The notes under the pieces: model-generated | Told to the model about the DNA's origin: nothing | Database searches by the model: none | The model's input: the letters and a program-made list of their open reading frames with translations, nothing else | Shown here: one piece after another, positions 62,835 to 64,000 of the stretch | Position numbering within the stretch: the stretch's first letter is position 1 | Layout: each line of letters opens with the position of its first letter | Assembly (NCBI RefSeq): GCF_037126435.1 | Contig: NZ_CP147020.1 | Location: forward strand, 2,035,293-2,099,292 | DNA from: Bernardetia sp. ABR2-2B | Lineage (GTDB): Bacteria; Bacteroidota; Bacteroidia; Cytophagales; Bernardetiaceae | DNA length: 64,000 bases | Direction: 5' to 3' | Position numbers and translations under genes: made by a program

Positions 62835-64000
62835 ATGGCAACTTATCATACAGTACAGAGTGGCGACACACTTTGGGGAATTTCTAGGCAATATCAAATT
62901 TCAGTAGATGAAATTCGAAGACTTAATAATATGTCAGATGCTAGTCTTTCGTTAGGACAACGTTTGCAAGTTAGCCAATCTACTCCTACGTATGGAGGTG
63001 GAAATACTGCCGTTGCATCTTCCCCAACAACCAGTTTTTACACCGTACAGGCTGGAGATTCACTTTGGAGAATTGCTACAAAACTGAATCTTTCTGTAAA
63101 TGAAATAAAAGCTTTAAATAACCTCACATCGAATGCACTTTCACTAGGACAACAGCTTCGTATAAGTGGTGGAGGTTCAGATGCTACGTCAGCTAGTATT
63201 TCTAATAGTACACCAACTATTCAAACCAATTCGCCAACAGTTGTAAAAGCTCCTGTTTTTACTCCTCGCCCAAGTTATGTAGTACAGGCTGGTGATAGTA
63301 TGTGGCGAGTTTCTCAAAAAGTCGGTGTTTCGGTAAATGAAATCAAAAGTATTAATAATCTGACAAGTAATATTTTGCGTATTGGTCAGATGCTTTATTT
63401 AGAAGAAAAGCCTGAAGTTGCCTCTCAAGCTGCACCTGTTCAAAACCCACAACCTACACAAGCTGCTCCAAAAATTATTTATCATACTGTTGTTTCAGGA
63501 GATTCTTTGTACAGAATTGCAATGGCATATAATGTTGGTGTTCAAGATATTAAAGAAAGTAATGGACTTAGCTCAAACGCACTTTCGTTAGGACAGCGTT
63601 TGATGATTACGAAAAAAGCAAAGACAACGAGTTATAGTTCTTCATCTAGCTCAAATAGTAGTGTAAGTACGAATATGGGAAGTGGAGCTTCGAAAGGAAA
63701 TTCTTCTTCTTCTGTGTCAGAGACAGGAAATATTTCGAAATACGAACAAAATAAAAAAGAAGTAATAAATCTTGATGCAATAAATGGAGTTCAGATTTTT
63801 GGAAGTGGAGGACTTTCTGCAAGTGTTGGGCGTGGTGGTGCAAACCGTCAGGTTGATGTAGAAAAAGTACAACAGCGTTTCGTACAGTTAGATTATATGA
63901 ATGCTGTCGGTGGTCTTTCACAAATTCAAGCTACTATTTCAGCAATAGATAATTTTCAACGAAGGAATAAAATTGACTGGTGGGCAGGAAAATCATCACT
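62835..64000 (+). CDS. Four-LysM peptidoglycan-associated protein (runs off the window)
   Basis: 388 residues are visible from the ATG at 62835, and the frame is still open at 64000. Four LysM domains lie at about 4-47, 69-111, 148-190 and 216-260, each with a SGDT/AGDS-W pattern (VQSGDTLWGISRQY, VQAGDSLWRIATKL). Ser/Thr/Pro-rich linkers separate them. A Ser-rich stretch (about 265-310) leads to a helical region (ANRQVDVEKVQQRFVQLDYM), which resembles the start of a peptidoglycan-binding-type domain. No signal peptide is seen at the start; the protein may use a later processing route or a wrong start may be annotated. LysM domains bind peptidoglycan. Confidence 0.88.
   Translation, partial: MATYHTVQSGDTLWGISRQYQISVDEIRRLNNMSDASLSLGQRLQVSQSTPTYGGGNTAVASSPTTSFYTVQAGDSLWRIATKLNLSVNEIKALNNLTSNALSLGQQLRISGGGSDATSASISNSTPTIQTNSPTVVKAPVFTPRPSYVVQAGDSMWRVSQKVGVSVNEIKSINNLTSNILRIGQMLYLEEKPEVASQAAPVQNPQPTQAAPKIIYHTVVSGDSLYRIAMAYNVGVQDIKESNGLSSNALSLGQRLMITKKAKTTSYSSSSSSNSSVSTNMGSGASKGNSSSSVSETGNISKYEQNKKEVINLDAINGVQIFGSGGLSASVGRGGANRQVDVEKVQQRFVQLDYMNAVGGLSQIQATISAIDNFQRRNKIDWWAGKSS

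Overview
The window is AT-rich, compactly coded DNA from a Bacteroidota bacterium, most likely a gliding Cytophagales (Bernardetia/Flexibacter-like; this placement is inference). The signs are a type IX secretion (T9SS) sorting domain on a 2249-residue surface protein, a GldN-like gliding/T9SS protein, TAnnTTTG-type promoter boxes, a SusC-like TonB receptor with a CarboxypepD_reg domain, LytTR/His_kinase signalling, 7TMR-DISM/SpoIIE proteins and exosortase K. No rRNA, tRNA or CRISPR array was seen.

Layout. 1-6.5 kb: the 3' end of a barrel-like protein, then a minus-strand set of YceI, DUF5777 barrel and mono-haem lipoprotein, a WD40-OmpA fusion and two unknown proteins. 6.7-12.7 kb is the most unusual part. 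A LytTR response regulator and a TPR/LytS-type kinase overlap by 4 bp. They are followed by three genes for exported products: two lipoproteins and a 59-residue Cys-rich peptide with a double-glycine leader. Each of the three is preceded by a copy of the same ~100-bp element, and in every copy a promoter-like -7 box sits exactly 25 bp after the element's AAAAGGAG. A 1168-bp IS4-family insertion with 9-bp target duplications lies inside this group. 12.9-14.4 kb: small membrane proteins of unknown role. 14.4-23 kb: a giant T9SS-secreted repeat protein, a wreck of a second T9SS protein, and a decayed fragment of the AsmA gene that stands intact at 23.2-26.4 kb.

26.7-31.5 kb: a TRIC channel, a multi-pass membrane protein, and a respiratory cluster (cytochrome oxidase subunits III and IV, a Sco copper chaperone with unusual Cys spacing, DUF420). 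31.6-38.3 kb: three tandem 7TMR-DISM/coiled-coil/SpoIIE phosphatase paralogues, the third frameshifted. 38.4-48.6 kb: GldN-like protein, purD, quinone oxidoreductase, RsiV-like lipoprotein plus radical SAM/SPASM enzyme, DUF697-like protein, TPR protein, exosortase K and a MarR-like regulator. 48.8-57 kb: TonB receptor, methyltransferase, YdeI-family protein and a secreted TPR-CHAT protein. 57.3-64 kb: lipoproteins, an SRPBCC-like protein, a clipped HigA-like HTH, DUF2461, and a four-LysM protein that runs off the right edge.

Intergenic DNA carries several families of dispersed palindromes (three copies bounded by ATTAGC-AAGTGATTTA-like ends; TAGGTCAG hairpins; TTTGTTGGTGT hairpins) and degenerate short-word repeats. 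One pair of the latter brackets the exosortase gene as inverted repeats. The best candidate for an undescribed system is the LytTR two-component pair with its repeat-linked promoters and leader peptide.
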